This document shows, piece by piece, positions 1 to 10,772 of a stretch of DNA of 64,000 nucleotides; position 1 is the stretch's first letter, and every line of letters begins with the position of its first letter. Origin of the DNA: an uncultured Fodinibius sp. (GTDB lineage: Bacteria; Bacteroidota; Rhodothermia; Balneolales; Balneolaceae); NCBI GenBank assembly GCA_913056235.1, contig CAJXMW010000003.1, positions 62,001 to 126,000 of the forward strand, written 5' to 3'. The translations under genes were made by a program, and so were the position numbers. The notes beneath the pieces were generated by a model. The model was not told where the DNA came from, made no database searches, and worked only from the letters and a program-made list of their open reading frames with translations.

Positions 1-3000
1 TGGCACAAGGCTGGCAACTGGAATCCCCAAAACGTGCCCGGCCCCGGTGATAATGTCAACATCCGGCCCAATAACGGCAATCCCTTTCCTGTGATCCACA
101 ACCAGGATGTCACCGTAGCCAGTGTTCAGGTATCAAACTATGATGGCGGTGAACTTACCGTTCGCGATGGACACACGCTCACCATTACCAATGGGTTAAC
201 CTTCGAGGATACTGGTACTTTGCACATCAAGACAGGGGGAACAGTAGATCTCACCGGAGGAAGTTTTGATATGGGATATGGCAATACCCTCATCGATATT
301 GAAGACGGTCATTTTACCAGTGAAACCGATATTACCATTAAGGGTGATGGTTTTAATGCCGGAACGGGCACAGTAACCATCAACGGCAAACTGAATGTCA
401 ATGATAGCAAAGTTTTCAATGTTGAATCCGGTGATGTAACTGTTTCTGGAACGGCCACAGTAAATGGTACTTATAACGGTGAAGATGGCAATACGACCTT
501 CAACAACATTGTAGAGGTACGCAGCGGTGGGGTAATGAATCTTGATACGGGCACTATCACTTTTAATGACGAAGCCTACATCCGCGATAATGGTACGCTA
601 AATATGGGATCAGGGACGGTTAATCTGAACTATGGTCTTACTGCAGAAAGTGACGGTAATGTGAACGTGCAAAACGGAGATCTGAATGTACAAGGTGATG
701 CTGATTTTCAAAATAATGGTAACCTCTCCGTAAATGACGGAAGTGTCAATGTAACCGGGGATGCAACGTTGCAAAACGGCGGCAGCTTTGACTTTGAACA
801 AGGCTCTATGAACATAGGCGGAAATGCGTCGTTCACCAACGGTGGAACTGTTAATGCCGGTGGTTCTGAAATGACGTTTGAAGGCGATCTCACCGTACAA
901 AGCGGCGGCAATTTTCAAGCCGATACCAGCACAGTCGTCTTTAGCGGGGACCAGGATCAGACTATAAATACCAACGGCAACGACATCACTTTTTATAATG
1001 TAAAGGTAGATTCCGGATCTACTGTTAATACTGACGGTTCGACTGAAAATACAGTTACCATTGAGAACGATCTTACAGTGGATGAAGGAGGTAGTGTTGG
1101 CGTCAAAGACGACGACAACATTGACATACAGGGTGATCTAAACAACAATGGAAAGGTCGCGAGTAAAAAGCCGTTTATCTATGCTATTTCCACTCCCTCT
1201 CTAAATGAGGTGAAGGTTACCTATGACAAACCAATGCAACAAAGTTCAACCAGCAACGCTTCCAATTATTCGATTAATAATGGGATATCTGTTTCGAGTG
1301 TTACTTCAACGAATGACTCTACTTTTACGCTCACGGTCTCTCCCCAATTAAGTGAGAATACCGAGTACACCCTTGAGGTCAATAATGTAAAATCAGCTGG
1401 CGGCAAGAAAATTTCACAAAACCACAAAAAGCGTTTTACGCCTATTGTGGATGTAACCTATTACAGTCGACAAACAGGTAACTGGAACAATACCAATTCC
1501 TGGTCTACACAAAGCCATACTGGGTCGGCCGCCTCTCAAATCCCCAATGCCCAGGAAGATGAGGATGTGGTCATAGGTAACAATCATACTATTTCAGTTA
1601 GCTCTGCGCAGGAGGTCAGCAACCTCGGCGAACTCACGGTAAAAAATTCCGGCACGCTGGCCGTTACCTCTAGCGGTACGCTTACGCTCAATCAATTTAC
1701 CGTAATTGGCAATGGCACATTCAACCTTCAAAACGGTGGAACGCTGACTATTGGATCTGCGAGCGGCATTGCGGCCGTAGGTACCGATCAGGGTAACATC
1801 CAGACGGCAAGCCGAACCTTTAGCAGTTCCGCCAATTATATTTATAACGGAACCTCTCCTCAGCAAACCGGTTCCGGACTGCCGCAACAAGTCAATAATT
1901 TGCAGGTCAACAACAGTTCCGGGCTAACAGCAACCGGCAACCTACAGGTTGATGGTACCCTGACCCTGCAAAATGGCACTTTGGTGATACCATCAGGACA
2001 AGGTCTTATTGCCAACAACAAATCCATCCAAAACGGGAACCTGCAATTTGAGCAATTGCTGTCGGGTGATCCCGGTTGGCGCATGATCTCAACGCCCATT
2101 GCCGCCACATACAACAATTTCTTAAGTGGGGTACTTACGCAGGGATACGACGGGGCTTATTATGATGCCAGCGTGTCTCCAAATGATACTCTGCAGCCCA
2201 ACGTACTCTATTTTGAGGATACCTTTGAAGGTACTGACAACCAAAAATGGCGTGCTCCTTCTTCGGCCAGTGCAACCGCAGTGGCTGGTCTCGGGTACAA
2301 CCTCTACCTTTTTGGGGATATTGCCAATGATAGCCGCTATAACAATTCCCTGCCCGATACGCTGGCGGTGACCGGCCAAGAACACAGTGGGAGCATCGAC
2401 CTTTACGATGCACAGGCAGATTCAGGCTGGCATTTGGTTGGTAATCCTTATGGGGCCACAATTGACTGGGATAACGCCGGCGGCTGGACCAAAACCAATA
2501 CCGATCAGACCATCTACATTTGGGACCCGGACTCCAAATCCTATCAAACCTGGAACGGATCGACCGGGAGTCTGGGCAATGGACTCATCCGCCCCTTTCA
2601 GGCCTTCTGGGTGAAAGCCAATGATGCTAATCCAGAACTAACAATTACTGAAAGTGCCAAAACATTCGGCGGCAACTTCGTAGGCAAAACCATGACAGAG
2701 GGTCATCCAGAAATTGAACTCCAGCTGAATCATGAGGGGCAATCCAATCGTATCTTTTTCAGCTTCTACAAAAACGCCAAGGTCGGTAAAGATCCGCTGG
2801 ACGGCTACTATTTACAACCACCGCCCGGCGTGGACAATTATTCTGAGATCTACTCTATCAGCCGCAATCACGGCCGTTATACTATTAATGCCCTTCCGCT
2901 CAATTTTGGAGTACCTATAGAAATTCCGATCAGCGCAAATGTGATTCGTGGAAATCAGAAAATGTCAGACCTGGTCCAACTGCATATAACAGAAATGAAT

Positions 3001-3501
3001 AACCTGCCTCACAGCTGGGAGGTTTCATTGGTAGATCGAAAAACGGGTCATGAAATATCACCATCCCAAGGTGTGCAATACAGATTTACAACTGCTGGTT
3101 CAGCCAAAACAACCAGTAATAAGGACACAACCAGTGTGTTGGAAGCCGACTATCACATATTAGCTGATGCCGATCCTTCAGAGGCCCGATTCATGCTTAA
3201 AATTCATCCCGGGACTTCCGGCCTTGGACTCCCTAAGAAAATTGATCTCAAGCAAAATTATCCCAATCCCTTCAATCCTACTACCACCATACGCTTTACC
3301 TTGCCCATCCAACACGAGGTAACCTTGGAGGTATTTAACATCCTGGGACGCAAAGTAGCTACCCTCATCGACGATGAATCGTTCCAGGCGGGCTTGCACA
3401 ACGTCAACTGGGATGCTTCGAATGTAGCCAGCGGCACCTACATTTACAGGCTTAAGACAGGCGGCAGTATCATCTCTAAGAAGATGACCGTTATCAAATA
3501 A
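1..3501 (+). CDS. T9SS-sorted beta-helix surface protein, 5' end cut by window
   Basis: The reading frame is open from base 1, so the N-terminus and signal peptide lie outside the window; 1166 residues are visible. The first ~380 residues are short Gly/Asn/Thr-rich repeats (patterns such as GNLSVNDGSVNVTG) expected of a right-handed parallel beta-helix. An Ig-like (SbsA/Big_5 type) segment follows at about 1180-1440 nt, then a second beta-helix block beginning GNWNNTNSW. A domain starting PGWRMIST (from ~2070) is shared with the next gene. The C-terminus is a type IX secretion sorting domain: QNYPNPFNPTTTIRF, then a seven-stranded Ig-like fold ending in KKMTVIK. This family is exported by T9SS across the outer membrane and attached or released at the surface. 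An adhesin or matrix role is inference; no catalytic motif is apparent. Confidence 0.85.
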   Translation, partial: WHKAGNWNPQNVPGPGDNVNIRPNNGNPFPVIHNQDVTVASVQVSNYDGGELTVRDGHTLTITNGLTFEDTGTLHIKTGGTVDLTGGSFDMGYGNTLIDIEDGHFTSETDITIKGDGFNAGTGTVTINGKLNVNDSKVFNVESGDVTVSGTATVNGTYNGEDGNTTFNNIVEVRSGGVMNLDTGTITFNDEAYIRDNGTLNMGSGTVNLNYGLTAESDGNVNVQNGDLNVQGDADFQNNGNLSVNDGSVNVTGDATLQNGGSFDFEQGSMNIGGNASFTNGGTVNAGGSEMTFEGDLTVQSGGNFQADTSTVVFSGDQDQTINTNGNDITFYNVKVDSGSTVNTDGSTENTVTIENDLTVDEGGSVGVKDDDNIDIQGDLNNNGKVASKKPFIYAISTPSLNEVKVTYDKPMQQSSTSNASNYSINNGISVSSVTSTNDSTFTLTVSPQLSENTEYTLEVNNVKSAGGKKISQNHKKRFTPIVDVTYYSRQTGNWNNTNSWSTQSHTGSAASQIPNAQEDEDVVIGNNHTISVSSAQEVSNLGELTVKNSGTLAVTSSGTLTLNQFTVIGNGTFNLQNGGTLTIGSASGIAAVGTDQGNIQTASRTFSSSANYIYNGTSPQQTGSGLPQQVNNLQVNNSSGLTATGNLQVDGTLTLQNGTLVIPSGQGLIANNKSIQNGNLQFEQLLSGDPGWRMISTPIAATYNNFLSGVLTQGYDGAYYDASVSPNDTLQPNVLYFEDTFEGTDNQKWRAPSSASATAVAGLGYNLYLFGDIANDSRYNNSLPDTLAVTGQEHSGSIDLYDAQADSGWHLVGNPYGATIDWDNAGGWTKTNTDQTIYIWDPDSKSYQTWNGSTGSLGNGLIRPFQAFWVKANDANPELTITESAKTFGGNFVGKTMTEGHPEIELQLNHEGQSNRIFFSFYKNAKVGKDPLDGYYLQPPPGVDNYSEIYSISRNHGRYTINALPLNFGVPIEIPISANVIRGNQKMSDLVQLHITEMNNLPHSWEVSLVDRKTGHEISPSQGVQYRFTTAGSAKTTSNKDTTSVLEADYHILADADPSEARFMLKIHPGTSGLGLPKKIDLKQNYPNPFNPTTTIRFTLPIQHEVTLEVFNILGRKVATLIDDESFQAGLHNVNWDASNVASGTYIYRLKTGGSIISKKMTVIK

Positions 3502-3610
3502 TAGCCTTTTGCTGGTCCGTATGCAGATTAATTGATTATAATCTCAAATTTTGAGCTCAGTGTGTATATTAGGGCGTTAATATCAACTACGGAAGACTCT
3601 TACGGCTCTC

Positions 3611-6600
3611 TTGGTGAATCCCCGATCCCCATACCGGTTGCTTTGGCATCGTATTTCAACCTTGGTGGTTGGAATCGTACTTATGCTTTTATGCGTTGAA
3701 TCAACATTCGGGCAAGCTGTACCCAGCGGCTATGAGTATCGGAAAACGGTACAAATTAATGGTAGTAGTGAAATTCCGGGAAATAGTTCGCTGACTAATT
3801 TTCCCATTCTTTTTAAAGTCACCGCCGATGAATTTAAGTCCCTTTCCAATGGTGGTTACGTGACCAATTCGAACGGCTACGATATCATTTTTGCCAGCAC
3901 CGAGAGCTCCCAGGTCTTTGATCATGAGCTCGAATCCTACGATCCCACCACGGGCGAAGTCATCGCCTGGGTGCGCATTCCCTCACTGCCGGGCGGTTCC
4001 AACAGCAACATCGCGGTGCACTTCGGCAACTCGAACGTGAATGCTGACCCGTCAACCGAAGGTACCTGGAACAGCGGTTACCAGCTTGTTCAACATATGA
4101 ACAGCAGCTTCCTGGACGCCACCAGCCGCAACAATGATGGCAGCAATAATGGGACCAGCGATGCATCTGGTCAAATTGATCGCGCTCGAAGTTTTGATGG
4201 TTCAAATGACTATGTTGAAATTGCTAACGATCCTACTTTAAATATTTCCGGCAATATCACCATCTCGATGTGGGTATATATCGAGGGGTTTGATACAATT
4301 AACTCTCCTACTTTGCTTACCAAAGGGACTTCAAATCAAAATTATTGGGCATACTTCGAAGATGATCAGAGGGTTACATTTAGATATGCACCTAGCAGTG
4401 GTTTTTTGGGCAGTCAAGGGACATCCAGCAACACAGCTTTAAATACCCAACAGTGGTATTATCTTACTTTCAGCTTCCAAAATATTTTCAGAAGGGTTTA
4501 TATAAATGGTACAAACGAAGGTGGAGACTGGAGTTTTGCATCAGGCCAAACAAATAATAATCCCATTAACATTTCTGAAGAGGACTTACCCTTTGAAGGC
4601 CAGATCGATGAGGTCAGAATATCCAATACGGCACGCAGCGCTAATTGGATTGAAACTGAATATAATAACCAAAGTGCCCCCGGCTCATTTCTTACGCTCA
4701 TAAATTCGCCGGCCCAGTTATCAAATCTCGAAAGTACCACCCTGGAATATAAAACGGGAGCCAATCCCGCTCCGATAACGGAAAATCTCAAAATCAGTGA
4801 CATCGACGGCAATGAAATTACCGGGGCTACAATTGCTATTTCTAGTAATTACATTGCTGCTGAAGACGTGCTGGACTTTACCGACCAAAACAGCATTACA
4901 CATTCCTGGAATAACAGTACGGGGGTACTAACGCTTTCTGGATCTGCAACTCTCCAAGAATATGCACAAGCACTGCGGTCGGTCACCTATGAAAACACAA
5001 ATAACACTAATCCCTCATCGGGCACACGGACGCTCAGTATTACTGTTTCCGACCCCGACAACTCTAGCAATACCGTCACGCGTGATCTCACTGTTATCCC
5101 TCCCAACCAACCACCGGTGCTTTCTGGTATTGAGTCTTCTACGTTAGGTTATGCCGAGGGCGACGGCAAAGTGCCCGTTACTTCCAGCATTTCAGTCAGC
5201 GATTCCGACAACACTAACCTAGATACGGCTACCGTCCAAATTACTAGCAGCTATATTCAGGGCGAAGATAAGCTGGCGTTTACCGAAGCAAATGGCATCA
5301 GCAGCAGCTGGGATGTGGCCAGCGGTACGCTGACGTTGACCGGCTCTGCTACTGTTGCTGAGTATCAGGCGGCACTTCAGTCGGTAACCTACAACAATGT
5401 CAGTCCTATTCCCAATACTTCTACACGAACTGTGCAGTTCCAAGTCAGTGATGATGAAGATCCGAGTAATACGCAGACTCGAGATATTGCGGTCACTGAA
5501 ACCAATAATGTACCCGTTCTTGCAAACATGGAGTCGACACGTTTACAAGTGCAGAGCGACAATCCGCCGCAAGCAATTACGGAAAAACTGACGGTTTCTG
5601 ATCCCGATGATCAGAATATCCAGGGAGCAACCATCCAAATTTCAAGTAATTACATCCAGTCGGAAGATGAACTGGGATTTTCGGACATCCTCGGCATCAG
5701 CGGTAGCTGGAATAATTCGACAGGTACCCTGATCCTTTCAGGCACAGCCAGCAAGAGCAATTACCAAACAGCCTTGCGCTCAGTGACATATGATAATACT
5801 ACCTCCACCCCAAATCCACAAACGCGTACTGTAAGCTTTACGGTTACTGATGGTTCAGATACCAGCACATCGGCCACGCGCGAAATTTCGTTAAGTGCTG
5901 TCCAATCTATTTCGGGGCTTCAACTCTGGCTAAAAGGAGATGCAGGAATATCCACCAATGGAAATAATAGAATAACACGATGGGCCGATCAAAGCGGCAA
6001 CAGTCGAGATTTTACTTCTTCCAGTGGAAGTCGCCCGAGATTCAACAACAGCGATCAAAATGTTGCTGATCTTAACAATCAGGCAGCCATCAACTTTGCC
6101 GGTAATGGCGATTTCTTGGAAGATAGTGACGGAGAGAACTACATCAACGGAAATTCAGAATTTACGCTATTCTATGTCATCAAGTCTGACCAGACCAATA
6201 CCAATCGCGGCTTTTTTGACACCCAAACTCCCAATACCACAGATGATATACTGGCAATCCGTTATGATGCTTCGGGTGTCAATGCCAACGCTGAGAACCT
6301 TATTAAAGCCGGGATTCTAAATGATAATCCTGACAACCAGCTCGAGAGCTTTTCAGACATACAAACCGATCAAGGACAAATACTATCGTTTGACTGGCAA
6401 AGTAGTGAAGAGTTTAATCTTGTTGTCGATGGTGTTCTTAACAACCCCAGTGCCGTCAGTAATAATGCCCCAACAGGGACGATAAGCAACGCAAATACCG
6501 TAATTGTTGGCAAGGGACCTAAAGATGCACCTGATACACCTGGCAGAAGCTGGGATGGGTACATCGCCGAAGTTGTTCTTTATGACCGTTTCTTACCCCT

Positions 6601-9343
6601 TGACGAACGAAAAGCAGTGGAAGATTACCTGTCGGAAAAATATGACATTGCCATCCGGCTTATTGGTAAAGCGAAAGGGGGCAAAGCTATTTCAGCAGAT
6701 ACTTATGCCTCGAGCACCTTTACTGAACTAAGCGGGCCACGTCTCAGAGAAGATTTTAGAGGTGAGCTGCTGTCCGGAGAAACAATAACTTTTAAAACAC
6801 CCGATGGGTTTGAGTGGGATACCGGTGGTACTGCGCCAAGCGTATCCACACAGCCGGCCTATGGCAACAGTACGGATCTGGACATCTCTTTTACCAGCCG
6901 CACGCCAAGTAAAATCACATTTACAGTCAATCAACAAACCGACAATTCAAAGCCGGGCGAAGCCATTTTCAGCGGCTTGCGCATCCGTCCCACACAAGGC
7001 GACCTTCCCAACCAGGGAACCATAACCAATGTGGGTACGACCGGACCAGGCGGAACTACCAACTACGGCGATATTGTAATGGTACCGGGTCAAGCTGATT
7101 CGTTGAGTTATGCCCAGCAGCCAACGAATAATCCGGTAGATCAATCGATAAGTCCCGCTGTTGAAGTACAGGTAGTTGATCAGTTTGGAAATAATATTAG
7201 AGAAACCGGCCGAGTAATATCACTGTCCCTAACCTCGGGGCTGGGAACTCTGTCCGGAACATCAACGCAAACCACAAATATTACCGGTACGGCCTATTTT
7301 AACGATCTCAGCATTGATCAAACCGGAAACAAACAGCTTACGGCCAGTACCTCGGGCTTACCTGAGAAAGCAAGTGATAATTTTGACATTACTGATCCCG
7401 GTGCTCTCACGACCTTCGAAATTGAAAAAGTTAGCGGTGGCATAATTCCACCACAAACCGCCGGAGTGCCATTTGAAATAAAGATTACAGCCATTGACGG
7501 AACTGGATCCGTAGACACCGATTTCACCGGCACCGTGGATGTCAGCTCTAACGGGATTTTGACACAGGGAGCCGGGACAACCGCCAACTTCCAAAATGGA
7601 GTACTGAATAACTACACCATCGAATACAATAATGTGGGTGCCTTCACCCTTATTGCCACCAATTCTGACGGTCCTGAAAACGGTCAAAGCAATGAGTTTG
7701 AGGTCAATCCCGGCCCAGCTGATAAAAATACCTCCACAATTTCGGCGTCACCTACATTTATTGACAGTGATGGTTCTTCGACCTCTACTATCACTGTACA
7801 ACTCAAAGATTCTGAAGGCAATAACATAACAACCGGTGGTGCAAATATAACACTGAGTACGAATGCCGGATCACTTGATAACACCTCCCCTACTGACAAT
7901 GGTGATGGCACTTACACTGCAATACTGACATCTTCAACTTCAAATGAAATAGCTACTATCACCGGTACGTTGGATAATGAAACTATCACTGATAATGCTA
8001 AAGTAACCTTTACCTCATTTGATGCCATCTGGCGCGGTACCCCCGGTGGAGATGCCTCCGCGGAGCAATGGGATAATCCTCAAAACTGGGAGCCACAAAG
8101 CATTCCCGGTCCAAATGCAAGCGTCTTAATTCCAGCCGATCCTGATAATGGAACACGATATCCGGTTCTACAAAATGCCAATCAAACGGTGGGCACGCTG
8201 GTTGTTGAATCGGAAGCTGATGTAACGATATCCAGCAGCCAGACATTAACAGTGGGTGGCGCAGTAACCGGTGATGGAGAAATCAATGGCAGTAACACTT
8301 CTACCCTGCAAGTAGGCGGGGATTTAAGCCTCACAAATCTCCAACTTGGCAAGGTGGTTTTCAATGGCACAAATGGGAAACAACAAATAGAGAATATTCA
8401 GCAATTTAACGATCTTAAAATAGACAACGCCCAACATGTAGAGGTCAGCGACAACCTACAAGTTTCAGGTACGCTTATTCTTAGCAGTGGCAACCTGATC
8501 ATCCCTTCAGGAAAAAGTTTGATCGCAAATGATCAGAGTAATAACGGCGGTGCATTAACTTTCCGGCGCAGACTTGGCGGCATGCCCGGCTGGCGAATGA
8601 TTGCATCTCCGGTTGCGTCAACCTATGGCGATTTTCTTGATAGTACTATTACACAAGGATATTCGGGAGCATTCTATGACGCGGATGTCGCTCCCAACGA
8701 TTCGCTGCAACCCAACGTGCTCTGGTATGATGAGAGCTTTCAGGGTACCGATAATCAGCGCTGGAGAGCACCTGCAAGTGCTTCTGAATCGCTCACACCG
8801 GGACGTGGCCTATTTGTTTATGTTTTTGGAGATGTTCAGAACGATAACCGATATAATGAAGAGTTGGCGGATACCCTCGAGGTGACGGGTGCAGAAAACA
8901 CCGGTAATGGCTCTGAGTTCGATTTCAATATCAGCTACACCGAAATTGCCGACTCCATTGACGTCCCTGATACCGGCTGGAACCTAGTTGGAAACCCGTA
9001 TGGTGCAACGCTAAACTGGGATGACAACTCCACTTGGACCAAGACCAATATCAACCAGACCATTTACATTTGGGATCCCAATGCCAACGGCGGGAAAGGT
9101 AATTTCTTAACCTGGAACGGAAATGTAGGCTCACTGGGATCAGGATTAATTGCTCCGTTTCAGGGTTTTTGGGTCAAGGCAAACGATGCAAACCCCCAAC
9201 TCACTGTATCAGAAGAAAACAAAGTTATTGGAGGTATTTTCCGCAGAAAAGAACACCATACTGCCCCAAATCCGAATATCAAACTCAAGCTTGAGGCAGA
9301 AGAGGTGCACGGGTTATATCATGATATCATTTTTGGAATTTAG
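3611..9343 (+). CDS. Giant multidomain surface protein, frame ends early at a frameshift
   Basis: This is a 1910-residue frame starting TTG (GTG at 3614 is an alternative). The first ~35 residues form a signal peptide ending near STFGQA. A DUF2341 domain (about 40-145) and a LamG/concanavalin-like domain (about 190-345) follow. Three cadherin-like repeats come next (about 365-765), each containing a SSNYI..ED.L.F pattern, then a second lectin-like domain starting LQLWLKGDAG (~771), invasin/Big-type Ig domains (about 1160-1470), a beta-helix segment, and the PGWRMIAS domain (~1657) shared with the preceding protein. The frame stops at 9343 without a sorting domain, but the continuation lies one base out of frame in the next entry. 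As read, the product would lack its T9SS signal. Either the sequence has a one-base error or the gene is broken. The architecture suggests carbohydrate- or surface-binding; this is inferred from domains only. Confidence 0.8.
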   Translation: MVNPRSPYRLLWHRISTLVVGIVLMLLCVESTFGQAVPSGYEYRKTVQINGSSEIPGNSSLTNFPILFKVTADEFKSLSNGGYVTNSNGYDIIFASTESSQVFDHELESYDPTTGEVIAWVRIPSLPGGSNSNIAVHFGNSNVNADPSTEGTWNSGYQLVQHMNSSFLDATSRNNDGSNNGTSDASGQIDRARSFDGSNDYVEIANDPTLNISGNITISMWVYIEGFDTINSPTLLTKGTSNQNYWAYFEDDQRVTFRYAPSSGFLGSQGTSSNTALNTQQWYYLTFSFQNIFRRVYINGTNEGGDWSFASGQTNNNPINISEEDLPFEGQIDEVRISNTARSANWIETEYNNQSAPGSFLTLINSPAQLSNLESTTLEYKTGANPAPITENLKISDIDGNEITGATIAISSNYIAAEDVLDFTDQNSITHSWNNSTGVLTLSGSATLQEYAQALRSVTYENTNNTNPSSGTRTLSITVSDPDNSSNTVTRDLTVIPPNQPPVLSGIESSTLGYAEGDGKVPVTSSISVSDSDNTNLDTATVQITSSYIQGEDKLAFTEANGISSSWDVASGTLTLTGSATVAEYQAALQSVTYNNVSPIPNTSTRTVQFQVSDDEDPSNTQTRDIAVTETNNVPVLANMESTRLQVQSDNPPQAITEKLTVSDPDDQNIQGATIQISSNYIQSEDELGFSDILGISGSWNNSTGTLILSGTASKSNYQTALRSVTYDNTTSTPNPQTRTVSFTVTDGSDTSTSATREISLSAVQSISGLQLWLKGDAGISTNGNNRITRWADQSGNSRDFTSSSGSRPRFNNSDQNVADLNNQAAINFAGNGDFLEDSDGENYINGNSEFTLFYVIKSDQTNTNRGFFDTQTPNTTDDILAIRYDASGVNANAENLIKAGILNDNPDNQLESFSDIQTDQGQILSFDWQSSEEFNLVVDGVLNNPSAVSNNAPTGTISNANTVIVGKGPKDAPDTPGRSWDGYIAEVVLYDRFLPLDERKAVEDYLSEKYDIAIRLIGKAKGGKAISADTYASSTFTELSGPRLREDFRGELLSGETITFKTPDGFEWDTGGTAPSVSTQPAYGNSTDLDISFTSRTPSKITFTVNQQTDNSKPGEAIFSGLRIRPTQGDLPNQGTITNVGTTGPGGTTNYGDIVMVPGQADSLSYAQQPTNNPVDQSISPAVEVQVVDQFGNNIRETGRVISLSLTSGLGTLSGTSTQTTNITGTAYFNDLSIDQTGNKQLTASTSGLPEKASDNFDITDPGALTTFEIEKVSGGIIPPQTAGVPFEIKITAIDGTGSVDTDFTGTVDVSSNGILTQGAGTTANFQNGVLNNYTIEYNNVGAFTLIATNSDGPENGQSNEFEVNPGPADKNTSTISASPTFIDSDGSSTSTITVQLKDSEGNNITTGGANITLSTNAGSLDNTSPTDNGDGTYTAILTSSTSNEIATITGTLDNETITDNAKVTFTSFDAIWRGTPGGDASAEQWDNPQNWEPQSIPGPNASVLIPADPDNGTRYPVLQNANQTVGTLVVESEADVTISSSQTLTVGGAVTGDGEINGSNTSTLQVGGDLSLTNLQLGKVVFNGTNGKQQIENIQQFNDLKIDNAQHVEVSDNLQVSGTLILSSGNLIIPSGKSLIANDQSNNGGALTFRRRLGGMPGWRMIASPVASTYGDFLDSTITQGYSGAFYDADVAPNDSLQPNVLWYDESFQGTDNQRWRAPASASESLTPGRGLFVYVFGDVQNDNRYNEELADTLEVTGAENTGNGSEFDFNISYTEIADSIDVPDTGWNLVGNPYGATLNWDDNSTWTKTNINQTIYIWDPNANGGKGNFLTWNGNVGSLGSGLIAPFQGFWVKANDANPQLTVSEENKVIGGIFRRKEHHTAPNPNIKLKLEAEEVHGLYHDIIFGI

Positions 9344-10118
9344 TGATAAGGCCAAGCGGGGATTTGATTCCCAGGACGGCTACCGCATGTTCCCTTTTGG
9401 AAACGACTTCCTAGAACTTTATTTCGTAAACGAGAAGGGGGCTCAGATGTCGATAGAGCATCTTCCCGAAGAGTTTAATTATCGCTATGAGGTTCCGGTT
9501 GAAGTTGGCGGAATTGTCAATAATGAGGCTTATGATGGTCCAATGACCCTTTCCTGGCCCATCATGGAATCGCTGCCAAATGATTGGATTATTAAACTCC
9601 AAGACAACAAACTTGAAAAAGAGATAAATCTGCGTAAAAATGCATTCTATTCGTTTGATGATGAAACCTCGATTTCCAAAGCACGTGCTTACCAAAAAGT
9701 AAATGCAAAACCGGGATATCCCATTGTGCTGAAAGATCCCACCTTTTCAAAAAAGAAATCAAAAAGTAAAACTTCTGAAAAATATTCGAATCTCTACGAT
9801 ACTCGATTTACGCTAATTATTACGACTGAGGAAATTGAGAGTAATATTCCCAACAAATTTCAATTAGCTCAAAATTATCCGAATCCCTTCAATCCCAGTA
9901 CCAAGATTGAATTCGGTCTCCCCGAAAAAAGTCGGGTGACGATCGAAATTTATGATGTTCTGGGTCGGCTAGTACGACGCTTGTCAGCAGATGAGATTTA
10001 TCCGGCAGGCTTTCATACCCTTACCTGGAGTCCGGATCGACTAGCCAGCGGCGTGTACCTGTACCGGGTGCGAACGGAAGACCAAGCCATTACCAAGAAA
10101 ATGACCTACATCAAGTAG
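9336..10118 (+). pseudogene. Out-of-frame 3' part of the preceding gene, with T9SS sorting domain
   Basis: This segment continues the preceding protein after a single-base shift. Removing one base from the TTTTTGG run at 9330-9336 joins HDIIF to EFSDKAKRG. The paralogous stretch of the upstream protein reads RIFFSFYKNAKVG and aligns without a gap across the junction. The segment ends with a complete type IX sorting domain (QNYPNPFNPSTKIEFGLP to KKMTYIK). An apparent start at 9150 lies inside the upstream frame and encodes nothing like the family, so it is not a separate gene. The shift needed is +1; a -1 slippage would not reach this frame, so programmed frameshifting is unlikely. I favour an indel, either a sequencing error or a recent mutation, because the downstream frame is still well conserved. 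Confidence 0.8.
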
Positions 10119-10301
10119 GTATCAAACTATCGGCTAACTATTTTTTGCTTCAGAATACTGTGGAAAAAATACCCCCCCGGTAAGCATTTCTTCGCAAATT
10201 TATTATCAGGAGAAAAAGAATATTAAAAAATATGTAACATTTGTTTACTCTTTGATTCTTTATAATAGGATCGTTGGCCAAAATCGCAGAGAAGGGATCA
10301 C

Positions 10302-10757
10302 ATGAATGACTATTCCGACATAATATTTTTAATGGGGGCCATGATTATGTTTTCAATATTGACCCTCAACGTCACTCGAAGTATGGTGATGAATACCAAG
10401 CAGCTCTCCAAAAGCGAGATCGAATATAATGCTATTGCCTTGGCCAAGAGCGAAATTGAACGTGCCCAATGGGCCTCCAAAAATGAACTCGATCCGAACT
10501 CGAGTGATTATATCTTTAAAAATTACACTCAAGATGATCCCCATAAAGAAACGCTGGAGCTGGGCTCATCGGGACAGTTTAAAATAGATTTTTACATCTA
10601 CGTAACAATTGACAAAAATATTACTGTACCGAGTTCCACTACGATTAATCGGAAGGTAACGGTTCATGTTACCAGTCCTTTTTTCCATGAAAAATTCAAT
10701 AAAAATACGGCAGACTATCCTATAACCATGGATTTTGTTGCAGCATTTGAAGAATAA
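10302..10757 (+). CDS. Small membrane-anchored pseudopilin-like protein (trio 1, type A)
   Basis: The protein has 151 residues. A single hydrophobic helix lies almost at the N-terminus (about residues 7-27, containing MGAMIMFSILTLNV). An amphipathic helix rich in Lys/Glu follows, then a small domain likely to be beta-rich. This is the layout of a minor pilin or type II pseudopilin. However, there is no recognisable prepilin leader or Gly-Phe-x-x-x-Glu cleavage site. It is paralogous to the protein at 13405 (MGAMIMFSIL versus IGAMIIFSLI) and heads the first of two three-gene sets. AGAAGGGA lies about 6 bases before the ATG. A TATAAT at 10261-10266 is a possible promoter element, but no partner box is convincing. 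Function is not known; assembly into a pilus-like structure is inference. Confidence 0.7.
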   Translation: MNDYSDIIFLMGAMIMFSILTLNVTRSMVMNTKQLSKSEIEYNAIALAKSEIERAQWASKNELDPNSSDYIFKNYTQDDPHKETLELGSSGQFKIDFYIYVTIDKNITVPSSTTINRKVTVHVTSPFFHEKFNKNTADYPITMDFVAAFEE

Positions 10758-10772
10758 ACATACTGGCAAATT

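Noticed and set aside
9150-9335. Possible start of a separate gene at 9150
   Set aside because: The first ~60 codons lie inside the upstream coding frame and encode no family-like sequence; similarity to the paralogue begins only at the frameshift point, so the 3' part is a continuation.
9320-9345. Programmed -1 frameshift at the TTTTTGG run
   Set aside because: The continuation frame requires a +1 shift. A -1 slip leads to the third frame, and no stimulatory structure is obvious.
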